A stretch of DNA of 64,000 nucleotides from contig CAXXXS010000001.1 in the NCBI GenBank assembly GCA_963665085.2, positions 4,340,001-4,404,000 on the forward strand, written 5' to 3'. Below the pieces are notes generated by a model. That model worked only from the letters and a program-made list of their open reading frames with translations, was not told the DNA's origin and searched no databases. Positions 27,881 through 36,644 of the stretch are shown here, one piece after another. How positions within the stretch are numbered: the first letter of the stretch is position 1; each line of letters starts with the position of its first letter. Made by a program: the position numbers and the translations under genes. Source of the stretch: G963665085 sp963665085 (GTDB lineage: Bacteria > Bacteroidota > Bacteroidia > Bacteroidales > JAAAOM01).

Positions 27881-28648
27881 TTATATTTTCTTCAAGCCAT
27901 TTTTTAATTCATCTAAAGCTTTTTTTCGTTCTTCTTCGGCTTGTTTCATTACTTCTGGGTTAAATATATTTTTTCTGTTTCTATTACGTGCATTTAATTG
28001 CACAAATAATCCGCCGTTTTGTTCATTTTTAGATTGACCTGTATTAATTGGTTCGGCCCCTGATAATGCTGAATTTTCTTTTAATCGGGGAAAGATTATC
28101 GCATCGGTAGGGCAATTTCTGCCACAGGCCGGACAATTATTTTTGCAATTAAGAGGGTTTGTAACTACTAGACTTTTCTTGTCGAATTTATATACACCAA
28201 ATAAACAGAATCGTGCACATTGGCCACACAAAGTACATCTGGATTCCTCAATTACAGGATACCAGGCAGGGACTTCTAACGAGCTTTTTGCTATTTTATA
28301 GCTGTTTTCTTCATTTGAATCAATGATTTTTGAGTTAATTGTTTTTTCGATGGTTTCAACTTCTGATACTCGAAAGTTTATTACTTCAAAATTTGTGATT
28401 TCAATTTTGTTTTGGGCAAAAATACTTTTGATTGCCCTGGGATAGCATGCAATAATAATTTTTTTGTCGTATCTATCTTCAATTGAATTTAAATAATCTT
28501 TTTCATTAAGAGAAAAAGCACATAGATCTTGAAGTTCGATTACATCAGTTTTTGATTTTTTTACTATATCATTTAAAGCGTCTTTTTTTTCAGTAGAAAT
28601 AATATCTGCTCCACAATTGCAATATATAAGGCAGTTTTTTTTCTTCAT
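27881..28648 (-). CDS. 4Fe-4S ferredoxin-type protein
   Basis: A 255-residue cytosolic protein. The N-terminal half (1-115) has Cys-containing segments (CLIYCNCGAD, LCAFSL, IIACYP) that resemble parts of heterodisulfide-reductase-type electron carriers. Residues about 135-190 hold two ferredoxin-like clusters: CTLCGQCARFC and CKNNCPACGRNC. It probably supplies electrons to the radical SAM enzyme encoded one base downstream, or to a reductive step on the isoprenoid. It is the first gene of the operon. The C-terminal 60 residues are charged and helical. Confidence 0.8.
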   Translation of the reverse strand: MKKKNCLIYCNCGADIISTEKKDALNDIVKKSKTDVIELQDLCAFSLNEKDYLNSIEDRYDKKIIIACYPRAIKSIFAQNKIEITNFEVINFRVSEVETIEKTINSKIIDSNEENSYKIAKSSLEVPAWYPVIEESRCTLCGQCARFCLFGVYKFDKKSLVVTNPLNCKNNCPACGRNCPTDAIIFPRLKENSALSGAEPINTGQSKNEQNGGLFVQLNARNRNRKNIFNPEVMKQAEEERKKALDELKNGLKKI

Positions 28649-28948
28649 AGCTAATTTTATAATTGGCTAAATAACTAAAAAACTATAATTGCAAAAAGCC
28701 AGGATTAACTTTTAACATTTTAATATGATTTATAGGAGCAGATAATTTTTGTTTTATTCAATATTTATTTTTCTGGTTAAAAAGACGGACTTATTATTTT
28801 GATATAATTTGATAGTGTTTAAAATGCTGTATTATAAGAGATAGTGAAGTGAGGTTTGTTTTGGGTGGTAGATATTGCTTGTGCATAATTACTATCATGC
28901 ACAAGCAATAAAAAAACTTAAGTATATTATAATCAGAAATAATTCTAT
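28649..28948. other. Intergenic with a 14-bp hairpin
   Basis: No gene seen. A perfect 14-base inverted repeat (arms 28873-28886 and 28897-28910, 10-base loop) lies just downstream of the GH3 gene. It could form the 3' end of that transcript. The T-rich flank is on the wrong side for a classical minus-strand intrinsic terminator. Confidence 0.5.
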
Positions 28949-30973
28949 TTACATATCGTAAGATAGTCCATATCCAAATTCGAAAGCTTTATTAGGAGCG
29001 TCAAAAGGAACATCTTCCAGTTGATTCTCTACATCTTCCATTGAAGCAGGAATTTCAAAGGGGAGTTTTCCTTTAGGATTGAATTTTCCGAATATTACTT
29101 CAAGAAGAGCACTGTCTAAAGCATCAAATATCATAATTGTTCCTTTGGTAACTTCTTTTAAATCAGAAGGTAAAACAACACTTGATCCACTTGGGTTAAA
29201 AGCAACAACAACTGGTTTTTCTGTTTCTGCCAAGCTTTTAATGTTTTCCCATGTATTATCAGGAACTTTAAGCTCAACTTTTTGTTCCTGCATTTTCTTC
29301 ATCATTTCTTTCATCATTTTCTCTCTTTCCTCTTTGGTTGGTTCTTTCCCATCAGGATTAGCAGCAGCACCAGGAAAACCTCTTGGAGCAGCAGTTAAAG
29401 CTCTAACAAGAATTAAATCAGCTTCTTTTGGATCATCGACAAGACTAGCATATTTTGATGCCATTTCTTTGTCAATCCCTTCAGTATAAAGTTTTAAACC
29501 TTCTTCAGCTGGGAGAACCCCGTCATTTGTGAGTAAAACTATAGATTCAAGCTGTGCCTGATATCCATTTTTCTGGTTTTTTTCGTTTTGGAGTATAGTA
29601 GTGGCAGCTTCCGGGTCTACATAGGGATCTTCAAATAGACCTAATAAGAAATGCCATTGAAGAATACGTTTGGCGGCAAGATTGATTCTGTCTTCTGTAA
29701 CCCTGCCTTCGTTAACAAGTTCTATTAATAATTGATTTTCTGTTTCACTACCCATTTGGTCAACACCAGCATTAACAACCATTTCCATATTGTCTTTTAA
29801 GGTGGTTTTACCGGCAAATCGTGGATTCATAGGCCCAATTCTACCAACAACGCCCCAGTCTGTGCAAATAGCACCTTTAAAGCCAAGTTGGTTGTATATT
29901 ACTGCGGTCGACCAGTATGGTGAATAGCAAACATTAAAGGAATCAACATAAGTGCCGCTATAATATCCCATCACAGCCAAAGCTCCTTTTTCGATTCCTT
30001 TTTTCCATGGGAGAAGCTGATAATCTAGATTGTCGCCAGGATAAACGAGCCATTCCCCAGAGCCATCTTTATGAGGCCCAGAACCTGGCCAATGCTTTAA
30101 GTGTACCAATATTTTATCGGGACCTACATTTTCACCTTGTGCGCCATCCATAAAAGCCGACATCATTTCAGCTGTAAGTTCAGCATCTTCTGAAAAACAA
30201 CCCATGTTACGGCTCCATCGAGGTTCTGTCATTAAATCAATTTGAGGTCCCAGAATCATATGTAAACCAACAGCTCTGTATTCTTCTGCAACGGCTTCAC
30301 CAAATTCTTTTAATAATTCAGGATTTCTGGCAGCAGTAATACCAACTTGCCCTTCTTTGCTAGGCCATTGAGAGAAATATTGTTTTCCGCTTACATGAGC
30401 TCCTAATGTAGCACCATGTCTGGGATCGGTTGAAAACATAATAGGAATACCTAAGCGAGATTCCTCAGCATATTCCTGTACGGAATTCGACCAGGTTGCA
30501 AATTCTTTTGGTGGGGCAACGCCATTATTTAATATGTTTCTAAAATTTTTTTCTACGATAAAGGTTTTAACATCAGCTCCCACTTGCATCTGTCCGTTAG
30601 TCATAGCTCCGCCACCATTTCCACCTGGTCCAATTGGACCAGCATAAGCTTCTTTGCTTAATTCTTCTTCAGCATCATACACAACTTTACCATCTGCAGG
30701 AACAGCAATGTTTGGATGAAACATTAATCCAACTTTTTCCTCTAATGTCATTAGGCTAACTAAGTTGTCAATTCGTTCATCAACAGATAAACGCCAATCT
30801 TCATAAGGATCAACTTTTCCATTTTTATTCAAATCTTTGAACTGATACTTCCCATCATTAATAACAGGTGCTTTTCTTGCTTCCAGCTGGGGTTGTGTGA
30901 ATTCCTGCTGATTATTGCAGCTGGAAAGGATTCCCAGTGTCGTGATTAATACAAAAAGAGTAGTTTTTCTCAT
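28949..30973 (-). CDS. Glycoside hydrolase family 3 lipoprotein
   Basis: A 674-residue GH3 enzyme (beta-glucosidase-like). The lipoprotein signal ends at Cys19 (ILSSC). An EF-hand-like DLNKNGKVDPYEDW follows at about 47-60. The TIM-barrel domain has LKHWPGSG (KH motif) and the probable nucleophile Asp in GAICTDWGVV; a second alpha/beta domain makes up the C-terminal third, ending in FGYGLSYDM. It cleaves beta-linked sugars from non-reducing ends at the cell surface. A charged insert, EREKMMKEMMKKMQEQK, lies in the C-terminal part. No SusC/SusD pair is nearby, so this is not a classical PUL. Confidence 0.93.
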   Translation of the reverse strand: MRKTTLFVLITTLGILSSCNNQQEFTQPQLEARKAPVINDGKYQFKDLNKNGKVDPYEDWRLSVDERIDNLVSLMTLEEKVGLMFHPNIAVPADGKVVYDAEEELSKEAYAGPIGPGGNGGGAMTNGQMQVGADVKTFIVEKNFRNILNNGVAPPKEFATWSNSVQEYAEESRLGIPIMFSTDPRHGATLGAHVSGKQYFSQWPSKEGQVGITAARNPELLKEFGEAVAEEYRAVGLHMILGPQIDLMTEPRWSRNMGCFSEDAELTAEMMSAFMDGAQGENVGPDKILVHLKHWPGSGPHKDGSGEWLVYPGDNLDYQLLPWKKGIEKGALAVMGYYSGTYVDSFNVCYSPYWSTAVIYNQLGFKGAICTDWGVVGRIGPMNPRFAGKTTLKDNMEMVVNAGVDQMGSETENQLLIELVNEGRVTEDRINLAAKRILQWHFLLGLFEDPYVDPEAATTILQNEKNQKNGYQAQLESIVLLTNDGVLPAEEGLKLYTEGIDKEMASKYASLVDDPKEADLILVRALTAAPRGFPGAAANPDGKEPTKEEREKMMKEMMKKMQEQKVELKVPDNTWENIKSLAETEKPVVVAFNPSGSSVVLPSDLKEVTKGTIMIFDALDSALLEVIFGKFNPKGKLPFEIPASMEDVENQLEDVPFDAPNKAFEFGYGLSYDM

Positions 30974-31080
30974 AGCTATAATTTTAATTTATTAGTAATT
31001 TAGTTTGATATAAATAATTTATGTCTTGTCTATCTTTTAGTTTTATAATTGAAATAGTCAGTTTAGACCGTGAAAAAATG

Positions 31081-31695
31081 TTAGATTTTTGATATAAACT
31101 TTTTCATAGCCCGCATAAATAATTCTTTTGGTTCATTGTGTGATAAATCTGGCGGAAGTCCCATCTGTTTTATGTTATAAATATAGCCTTGTTGGAAACA
31201 CATCCAACTAAACATAGCTTCTTTAGCTATTTCATTATTGCCTACTATTTCTTCAAAAACACCAGCTATTTCCTGAACTTGTGCGTGTAATTCATCATTT
31301 GGAATCTGCCTGTTTAGACTAAACATTAACTGATATAGTTCTTTGTGCTTAAAAGCAAATTCCCAGAATTTTATCGAAATTATCATTAGCTTTTTTCGTG
31401 GATCACTTTCTTTTTTTGAGGCTGACTTAAAATTTCTGGATAGAAGCTGGTGACCAACTTGTACTAACTTATTCAATAAATCATCCTTGTTTTTAAAATA
31501 TTCATATACAATAGGAGGAGCATATTTAATATTGTTTGCGATTTTTCTAATAGTAACAGCTTTCCATCCTTCAGATATTGCAATATCTAAGGCTGCATCA
31601 AGAATTTTATTTCTTAATTCTTCTTTTTCTCTTTGTCTTCTTTCAATGTGTCCCAATGTAACGATGTTTAAAAATCTAACAATGTTAGAAATCAA
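31081..31695 (-). CDS. TetR/AcrR-family transcriptional regulator
   Basis: A 204-residue regulator with the N-terminal helix-turn-helix (AVTIRKIANNIKYAPPIVYEYFKNKDDLL, quoted in pieces: TIRKIANN, VYEYFKNKDDLL) and a helical ligand-binding C-terminal domain. There is no ATG in a plausible position; the frame opens with TTG at 31695, and a second TTG at 31656 (giving MGHIERRQREKEELR) fits the usual TetR start better. It lies between the GH3 gene and a divergent secreted protein gene. Target and ligand are unknown. Confidence 0.85.
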   Translation of the reverse strand: MISNIVRFLNIVTLGHIERRQREKEELRNKILDAALDIAISEGWKAVTIRKIANNIKYAPPIVYEYFKNKDDLLNKLVQVGHQLLSRNFKSASKKESDPRKKLMIISIKFWEFAFKHKELYQLMFSLNRQIPNDELHAQVQEIAGVFEEIVGNNEIAKEAMFSWMCFQQGYIYNIKQMGLPPDLSHNEPKELFMRAMKKFISKI

Positions 31696-31769
31696 ATATA
31701 AAAATTTTATTTAAAACAAAAAGGAGGGGGCAACGTAAACTAGATTTAAAAAATATAAATCATAAGAAC

Positions 31770-32222
31770 ATGAAAAAAGTAAAAATCATTTTTGTTTTTT
31801 TAACACTGAGTAGTGTTATAGCCTTTTCACAATCAAACTCACAAAAGTTGAAAGAGTTATTTACAGGAGTAATAAATTTTGAAGGGGCTAATCTTAACGA
31901 AGGTAGACCTATTCCAAGTCTTAATTTACTTGCTGCTCAACAGGCTGATACAATGTTTGTTCTTAATAAAGAAAATGCTGGTAAAGTTTTAAATGAAGCA
32001 AAAAACTATAAATACTGCATGATATCTGTTGAGCGACATACAGTTGTCTTTGTGAAATCCTGGGATGATTGTTCGCAGTCTGGGGCATGGGATTCTTGTA
32101 TGCCCTATGGAACAGGATGGATTCAACGGGATGAGTTGGAAAAAAAAGAAGATTATATTAAAAATATTATTGGTATACCTGATATGCAAAGACGAACAGT
32201 GTTTTTGTTTGATAAAAAATAA
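31770..32222 (+). CDS. Small secreted protein of unknown function
   Basis: 150 residues with a signal peptide (KKVKIIFVFLTLSSVIAFSQ, cleavage near residue 21). The mature part has three cysteines (YKYCMIS, WDDCSQSGAWDSCMPYG), which could form a disulfide or bind a metal. No family recognised. It is followed by a strong bidirectional terminator. It starts about 75 bases from the TetR gene on the opposite strand and may be its target. Confidence 0.8.
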   Translation: MKKVKIIFVFLTLSSVIAFSQSNSQKLKELFTGVINFEGANLNEGRPIPSLNLLAAQQADTMFVLNKENAGKVLNEAKNYKYCMISVERHTVVFVKSWDDCSQSGAWDSCMPYGTGWIQRDELEKKEDYIKNIIGIPDMQRRTVFLFDKK

Positions 32223-32240
32223 ACTGTTTTTAACATAACA

Positions 32241-32276
32241 AAAAAAGGCAGTCAAATTAATGACTGCCTTTTTTTT
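32241..32276. terminator. Bidirectional intrinsic terminator
   Basis: GGCAGTCA (32247-32254) pairs with TGACTGCC (32261-32268) around a 6-base loop, flanked by six A on the left and eight T on the right. It can end both the plus-strand secreted-protein gene and the minus-strand tRNA. Confidence 0.9.
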
Positions 32277-32277
32277 G

Positions 32278-32350
32278 TGATTCAGCTGGGGCTCGAACCC
32301 AGGACCCCATCCTTAAAAGGGATGTGCTCTACCAGCTGAGCTACTGAATC
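32278..32350 (-). tRNA. tRNA-Lys (anticodon TTT)
   Basis: The minus strand folds as a complete cloverleaf. Acceptor GATTCAG pairs with CTGAATC; D arm GCTC/GAGC; anticodon stem CATCC/GGATG with loop CTTTTAA giving anticodon TTT; T arm CTGGG/CCCAG with loop TTCGAGC; discriminator A. CCA is not encoded. Confidence 0.97.
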
Positions 32351-32374
32351 ATCTTGTTTGCTTAAAAGCGGGTG

Positions 32375-32405
32375 CAAATATATGTACTATTTTTTTAGGA
32401 TCAAA
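32375..32405 (-). promoter_or_regulatory. Bacteroidota-type promoter for tRNA-Lys
   Basis: On the minus strand TTTG (32405-32402) is followed after 19 bases by TATATTTG (32382-32375). This matches the known Bacteroidota sigma consensus TTTG-N19-21-TAnnTTTG. The -7 box is 24 bases upstream of the tRNA. Confidence 0.75.
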
Positions 32406-32550
32406 ACCATATCGGTATTTTTTTTGTTTTAATGTGTTGAAGTATCTGTAAAACATTGATAGATAAAAAATTATTTTAAAATTTTTTTTTGCATAACTTT
32501 ATTAGTGAGATTCTCGTTTTATAAAAATATAAGATATAATTTAAAATCGA

Positions 32551-33639
32551 ATGAAAATGACACGGAAAGCAAGAGTTTTAATTTTAGCATTAGGTACATT
32601 TCTTTTTGTTTTTCCAGTAAAATCTCAGGTCAAAGATCTGGGAAATTTTATGGCAGGAGGAATTGACGATGCATCAAAACTTTTTGAAAGTTATTTGTCT
32701 CCATATATTAATGGTTTTGGGGCAAGTTTGACCGGAGGTTGGTATAATACTGCCAAGCCCCATAAATTGGGAGGTTTTGATTTAACATTGACTTTAAATA
32801 CAGCAATTGTCCCAGATCAGTTTAAATCTTTTGATGTTGAAGATTTATTACTTCAAACATTTTCAGTTGCTGATGGCGAATCATCTATTTCACCAACAAT
32901 TGCAGGAGAAAGGGAAAATGGGCCACTTTTACAGTATAATATACCAGGAATTGAACCTCAAGATGCATTTAACCTGGTTAAAGGTACGGGTAATCCATAT
33001 GTGCCTTCTCCGATGTTGCAAGTAGGAGTTGGATTAGTTAAAGGGACAGAAATTATTGGACGTTATATGCCAAAGATTGAAGCAAGTTCATTAAGTATGG
33101 ATATGTGGGGAATAGGAGTGAAACATAGTCTTAAACAATGGATTCCTGTTTTAGCTAAATTGCCATTACTGCATTTGTCATTGATGGGGGGGTATACTGT
33201 ATTAAATACAAATACAGCTCTTTCTGTTACACCTGATAAAATTGGTTTAGGAGGAATTTATTATCCAGAAAATTGGGACGATGACTTCAAAGATCAGTCA
33301 ATGGATATTATTTTAAAAAGTTTTACAGTTAATTTAATTGCTTCCTTAAATTTACCTGTTGTATGCTTTTATGGAGGTGTTGGCTTAGCAAAAACAAGCT
33401 CAAATCTTAAATTATTAGGTTATTACCCTTCTGTAAAGACTGAATCTGTTGGGAATTATGAATTAGAGAGGCTAAGGGATCCAATAGATATCAGTATTAA
33501 AAATCAGGATGGTGGAGTAACAAAACCTCGTCTTAATGCTGGTATACGATTTAAATTTGCTGTGATAACATTACATTTTGATTATACCTATGCTAATTAT
33601 AGCGTTGCTACAGCGGGATTAGGATTGACTATTCGTTAG
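32551..33639 (+). CDS. Outer-membrane/secreted protein, DUF6588-like
   Basis: 362 residues with a signal peptide (to about residue 25, PVKSQ). The segment YLSPYINGFGASLTGGWYNT followed by KPHKLGGFDLT is typical, as far as I can recall, of the DUF6588 family of Bacteroidota. The C-terminal half has alternating hydrophobic strands and ends in TAGLGLTIR, consistent with a beta-barrel. The role is unknown. It stands alone between tRNA-Lys and a strong terminator. Confidence 0.75.
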   Translation: MKMTRKARVLILALGTFLFVFPVKSQVKDLGNFMAGGIDDASKLFESYLSPYINGFGASLTGGWYNTAKPHKLGGFDLTLTLNTAIVPDQFKSFDVEDLLLQTFSVADGESSISPTIAGERENGPLLQYNIPGIEPQDAFNLVKGTGNPYVPSPMLQVGVGLVKGTEIIGRYMPKIEASSLSMDMWGIGVKHSLKQWIPVLAKLPLLHLSLMGGYTVLNTNTALSVTPDKIGLGGIYYPENWDDDFKDQSMDIILKSFTVNLIASLNLPVVCFYGGVGLAKTSSNLKLLGYYPSVKTESVGNYELERLRDPIDISIKNQDGGVTKPRLNAGIRFKFAVITLHFDYTYANYSVATAGLGLTIR

Positions 33640-33697
33640 AATAAATAATATTGTAGTTGATATATCAAAAGTATGTAACTAACTGAAAGTATTGTTA

Positions 33698-33748
33698 ACT
33701 CCGCTTACTGTGACTTCAATTAATAAACAAGGTCACAGTAAGCGGAGT
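33698..33748 (+). terminator. Intrinsic terminator with 17-bp perfect stem
   Basis: Arms 33698-33714 and 33732-33748 are perfect inverted repeats (ACTCCGCTTACTGTGAC and its complement) with a 17-base loop. The plus strand continues CAATATTTTT. It lies between two convergent genes, eight bases before the stop of the minus-strand gene. Confidence 0.75.
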
Positions 33749-33756
33749 CAATATTT

Positions 33757-35235
33757 TTAAAACTCTAAGAAGCCATCCCAATCGTAAATATAGATTTCGC
33801 CAGGAAATCCATCACTACCATAATATCCGTCACGCCCGTCTGAACCTGAACTACCATTCGTTCCGGATGGATCTCCACCATCGCCACCACTACCACCATC
33901 TCCATAACGTCCTTCACTTCCGGGGATACTTTCCAGATCTATAATGTCTTTATAAGGTAAAAAACGACGGGTATAATATGCATAAATATTGCCACCGTTC
34001 CCCCCATTGCCACCATGTCCTCCGTTACCTCCATTCCCGCCGTTTCCACCGGAACCGCCATTTTCTATAGTAACGATAGTTTCTTTTTCTTCACATGTTT
34101 CGTTTTCCCCACAAGGCACTTGCTTTACAATAATTTTTTCTGTGCGTTTTCCTTTTCCACCTTCACCACCATCTCCGCCGTCACCGCCATTCCCTCCGGT
34201 GCCACCATCTCCGCCCCAGGAGGTTATTTTTATGTTACCACCAAGAGGATTCACTAAAAAGTGAGAAGATTCATCGTTTTTTAGATTATAAATTGAAATT
34301 TTGACCAAATCGGTTTGGAGAATCGAATCAAAATATGCATCCGCATATACTTCCAAATCTGGAGCATTGTATCCATCATATCCGTGACCTCCGTTTTTTC
34401 CATGCAAACCATTCTGTCCATTATTTCCGGTAGAACCATCATTTCCGTCAGAGCCATCAGAACCATAACCACCATTAAAGCCTGAACTTCCGTACTCAGA
34501 GTATTTATAATTATCAATATAATCCAGTGTAACACCATATGTGGCAGAAATAGTAGGATTTTCTTTGTTGATAAGAGAAAATTCAATATAGTGGTTTGTT
34601 ATATCAAAAATATTTTCAGTGATTATGAATTTGCCTGAGGAATATCTACATCCATTCGTAATTATCTGGTAATTTTCTATTTCTTTTTCTACTAACCGAC
34701 GTTGAGATAGAATAATTTGTTTGTTGTTGTTAAATGTTTTTACAATTCCTGGGGAAATGCTATTTCCAGAAGCTTTTTTATATTCTTTCTCTGTAATAAA
34801 CTCTATTTGAGTAACGTAATTTAGTTCTATCCGTTTTCTTGCAAAGACATCTTTGTGGTATTTTGAGCGAACAACTACAATTATAAAATCAGGATTTACT
34901 AAGTCTTTTATTCCAGGAATATTAATCTTTCCAAAAAGAAATTTACCTCCTAACACTTCAATTTCGAAATTATTCCATCTTACGGTTCCATCAAGGTAAC
35001 CTTTTGTTTTCAATTCATCGTTGTTCTTTAATTTTATTTCAACTCCAATAGAGAAATTGTTTCCAGCATTACGTAGAGGCTCTTTATCATAAAGTATTTC
35101 TATGGATTCCACTTCTTCTTTTTTTAAAGAGCGAATTTTGTTTTTTGAAAAAAGAGATGTTGAGTTGACGAATAAGAATATAAATACATTACCCAAAAAG
35201 TAATAATACAATTTAGAGCGATTGAATACAGTCAT
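33757..35235 (-). CDS. Secreted protein with glycine-rich collagen-like tracts
   Basis: 492 residues. A hydrophobic signal segment (about 11-29) is followed by a beta-rich N-terminal region (40-245). Four Gly-rich tracts follow: 249-289 (GSDGSDGNDGSTGNNG), 341-363 (GGDGGTGGNGGDGG), 393-416 (GGSGGNGGNGG) and 443-478 (GDGGSGGDGG). Short ordinary segments separate them, and one of these holds the pair Cys375/Cys381. The Gly-x-x periodicity is collagen-like or PGRS-like. It is probably an envelope or extracellular structural protein. It is followed upstream by a beta-barrel gene on the same strand. No known family was recognised. Confidence 0.8.
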   Translation of the reverse strand: MTVFNRSKLYYYFLGNVFIFLFVNSTSLFSKNKIRSLKKEEVESIEILYDKEPLRNAGNNFSIGVEIKLKNNDELKTKGYLDGTVRWNNFEIEVLGGKFLFGKINIPGIKDLVNPDFIIVVVRSKYHKDVFARKRIELNYVTQIEFITEKEYKKASGNSISPGIVKTFNNNKQIILSQRRLVEKEIENYQIITNGCRYSSGKFIITENIFDITNHYIEFSLINKENPTISATYGVTLDYIDNYKYSEYGSSGFNGGYGSDGSDGNDGSTGNNGQNGLHGKNGGHGYDGYNAPDLEVYADAYFDSILQTDLVKISIYNLKNDESSHFLVNPLGGNIKITSWGGDGGTGGNGGDGGDGGEGGKGKRTEKIIVKQVPCGENETCEEKETIVTIENGGSGGNGGNGGNGGHGGNGGNGGNIYAYYTRRFLPYKDIIDLESIPGSEGRYGDGGSGGDGGDPSGTNGSSGSDGRDGYYGSDGFPGEIYIYDWDGFLEF

Positions 35236-35294
35236 CGGACAAAATGTTTTTGGTTATTTAATACAGCTTTCAAAAATAAGTTTATTATTTATTT

Positions 35295-35885
35295 CTAAAA
35301 ACTAACACCTATCCGAACAATCGGACTTTGTTCAAGAGAATTGGAATCTTCATTTAAGTTCCAGAGTAAATAAATTGAGAAAAAAGATTTTTCACCCATA
35401 GGTACATTAACTCCGCCACCAAGCCATACATTGTGTTGAATAAATCTATCTTGATTAGGATAGAGATTTAGAACATCAAATTCAGTATCAAGACTTAGTG
35501 CTTCATATTCTGCATATCCGACCAACGAGCCATAAAAATTAATGGGAATAAACTTATTAAAATCCTTAATTAATGAATAATTTGAGAAAATTCTTCCACC
35601 GTAAATATGAGTCTCAAAATTATCTCTATAGTAATTGTCTTTATAGTATTTGTATGTTAAACCAACTCCGGAAATTAATCTGGGAGTAAGAAGATATCCT
35701 ACTTGTGGAGATACATTAATATAAGTGATTGAACCAAAGTTAAGTGCGAGGTTGCCTCCAAAGTAAAGTCTTTCTTTAAGAGGTGGTTTTTCTTCTTTCC
35801 AAATCTGAGCGTTTAAAGTTGTTGAAAAGACTAAAGTTATTAACACATGTAAAAGTGTTGTCCTAAAAGTTTTAATTTTAATCAT
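35295..35885 (-). CDS. Outer-membrane beta-barrel protein
   Basis: 196 residues from ATG at 35885; an in-frame start at 35906 adds seven residues. The signal peptide ends near LNAQ. The rest is made of alternating hydrophobic strands with many Tyr/Phe and a final aromatic residue (VRIGVSF), the usual outer-membrane insertion signal. It probably forms an 8-strand barrel. It lies 59 bases upstream of the Gly-rich protein gene, so the two may be co-transcribed. Confidence 0.8.
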   Translation of the reverse strand: MIKIKTFRTTLLHVLITLVFSTTLNAQIWKEEKPPLKERLYFGGNLALNFGSITYINVSPQVGYLLTPRLISGVGLTYKYYKDNYYRDNFETHIYGGRIFSNYSLIKDFNKFIPINFYGSLVGYAEYEALSLDTEFDVLNLYPNQDRFIQHNVWLGGGVNVPMGEKSFFSIYLLWNLNEDSNSLEQSPIVRIGVSF

Positions 35886-35936
35886 AATTAAAAAATAAAG
35901 AGTCACATGTATTCAACAAAAATAAAAAAATAAAAG

Positions 35937-36644
35937 ATGAATATTGTTATAACAGGTGCTAGCAGAGGGATTGGTTATCAGATTGTGAAATTAATGGCCT
36001 CTGACGAGCAAAACCGTATTTTTGCTGTATCAAGAAATAAGCCAAAACTCAAGCAACTACAAGTAGATTGTTTAAATAGCAATCCAAAAGCTAGAATTTA
36101 TCCTATTCAATTTGATTTAGAAGAAAAGGATTATTCCCTTTTGTTAGAGGAAATCAAAAAGTATTGTGATTGTGTAGATATCCTTATAAATAATGCAGGA
36201 ATGCTTATTAATAAGCCATTTGAATTATATTCTTCCGATGATATTTCAAAATTAATGGATATTAATTTCGTAGCCCCTGCAAAACTTATAAAAACAATGC
36301 TTCCGCAATTGAAACGAGCCAGGACAGCACATGTTGTTAATATATCCAGTATGGGAGGGTATCAAGGCAGTTCTAAATATCGGGGATTATCGTATTATAG
36401 TGCAGCAAAAGCAGCTCTTTGCAGTTTAACAGAATGTTTGGCTGCGGAATATGGAGAATCCAGTATTCGATTCAATGCTTTATGTCTTGGGGCTGTTCAA
36501 ACAGAAATGTTTGAAGCTGCTTTTTCTGGTTTAGAGGCTCCTGTTTCTTCTCAAGAAATGGCATCTTTTATTGTTGAATTTGCCTATAATGCGAGTAAGG
36601 TGATGAATGGCAAGGTTTTGCCTGTTAACCTCTCAAATCCATAA
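35937..36644 (+). CDS. Short-chain dehydrogenase/reductase (SDR)
   Basis: A 235-residue classical SDR. Cofactor motif TGASRGIG (residues 6-13), NNAG (about 86), catalytic Ser (NISSM), and YxxxK (YYSAAKAA). It reduces or oxidises a carbonyl/alcohol with NAD(P). The specific substrate cannot be read from sequence. Its 3' end overlaps the convergent buk gene by 20 bases. Confidence 0.9.
   Translation: MNIVITGASRGIGYQIVKLMASDEQNRIFAVSRNKPKLKQLQVDCLNSNPKARIYPIQFDLEEKDYSLLLEEIKKYCDCVDILINNAGMLINKPFELYSSDDISKLMDINFVAPAKLIKTMLPQLKRARTAHVVNISSMGGYQGSSKYRGLSYYSAAKAALCSLTECLAAEYGESSIRFNALCLGAVQTEMFEAAFSGLEAPVSSQEMASFIVEFAYNASKVMNGKVLPVNLSNP

Noticed and set aside
22509..28648. Classical hopanoid (hpn) cluster
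   Set aside because: No squalene synthase (HpnCDE) genes are present, and the radical SAM protein does not read like HpnH.
28873..28910. 14-bp hairpin as intrinsic terminator of the GH3 gene
   Set aside because: On the minus strand the T-rich stretch comes before the stem, not after it; kept only as a structure of unknown role.
28949..30973. Polysaccharide utilisation locus around the GH3 gene
   Set aside because: No SusC/SusD pair, other glycosidase or sugar sensor lies next to it.
33989..34264. Proline-rich open frame on the plus strand
   Set aside because: It is the antisense reading of the Gly-rich tracts of the minus-strand gene, whose signal peptide and ordinary segments show the minus strand is the coding one.
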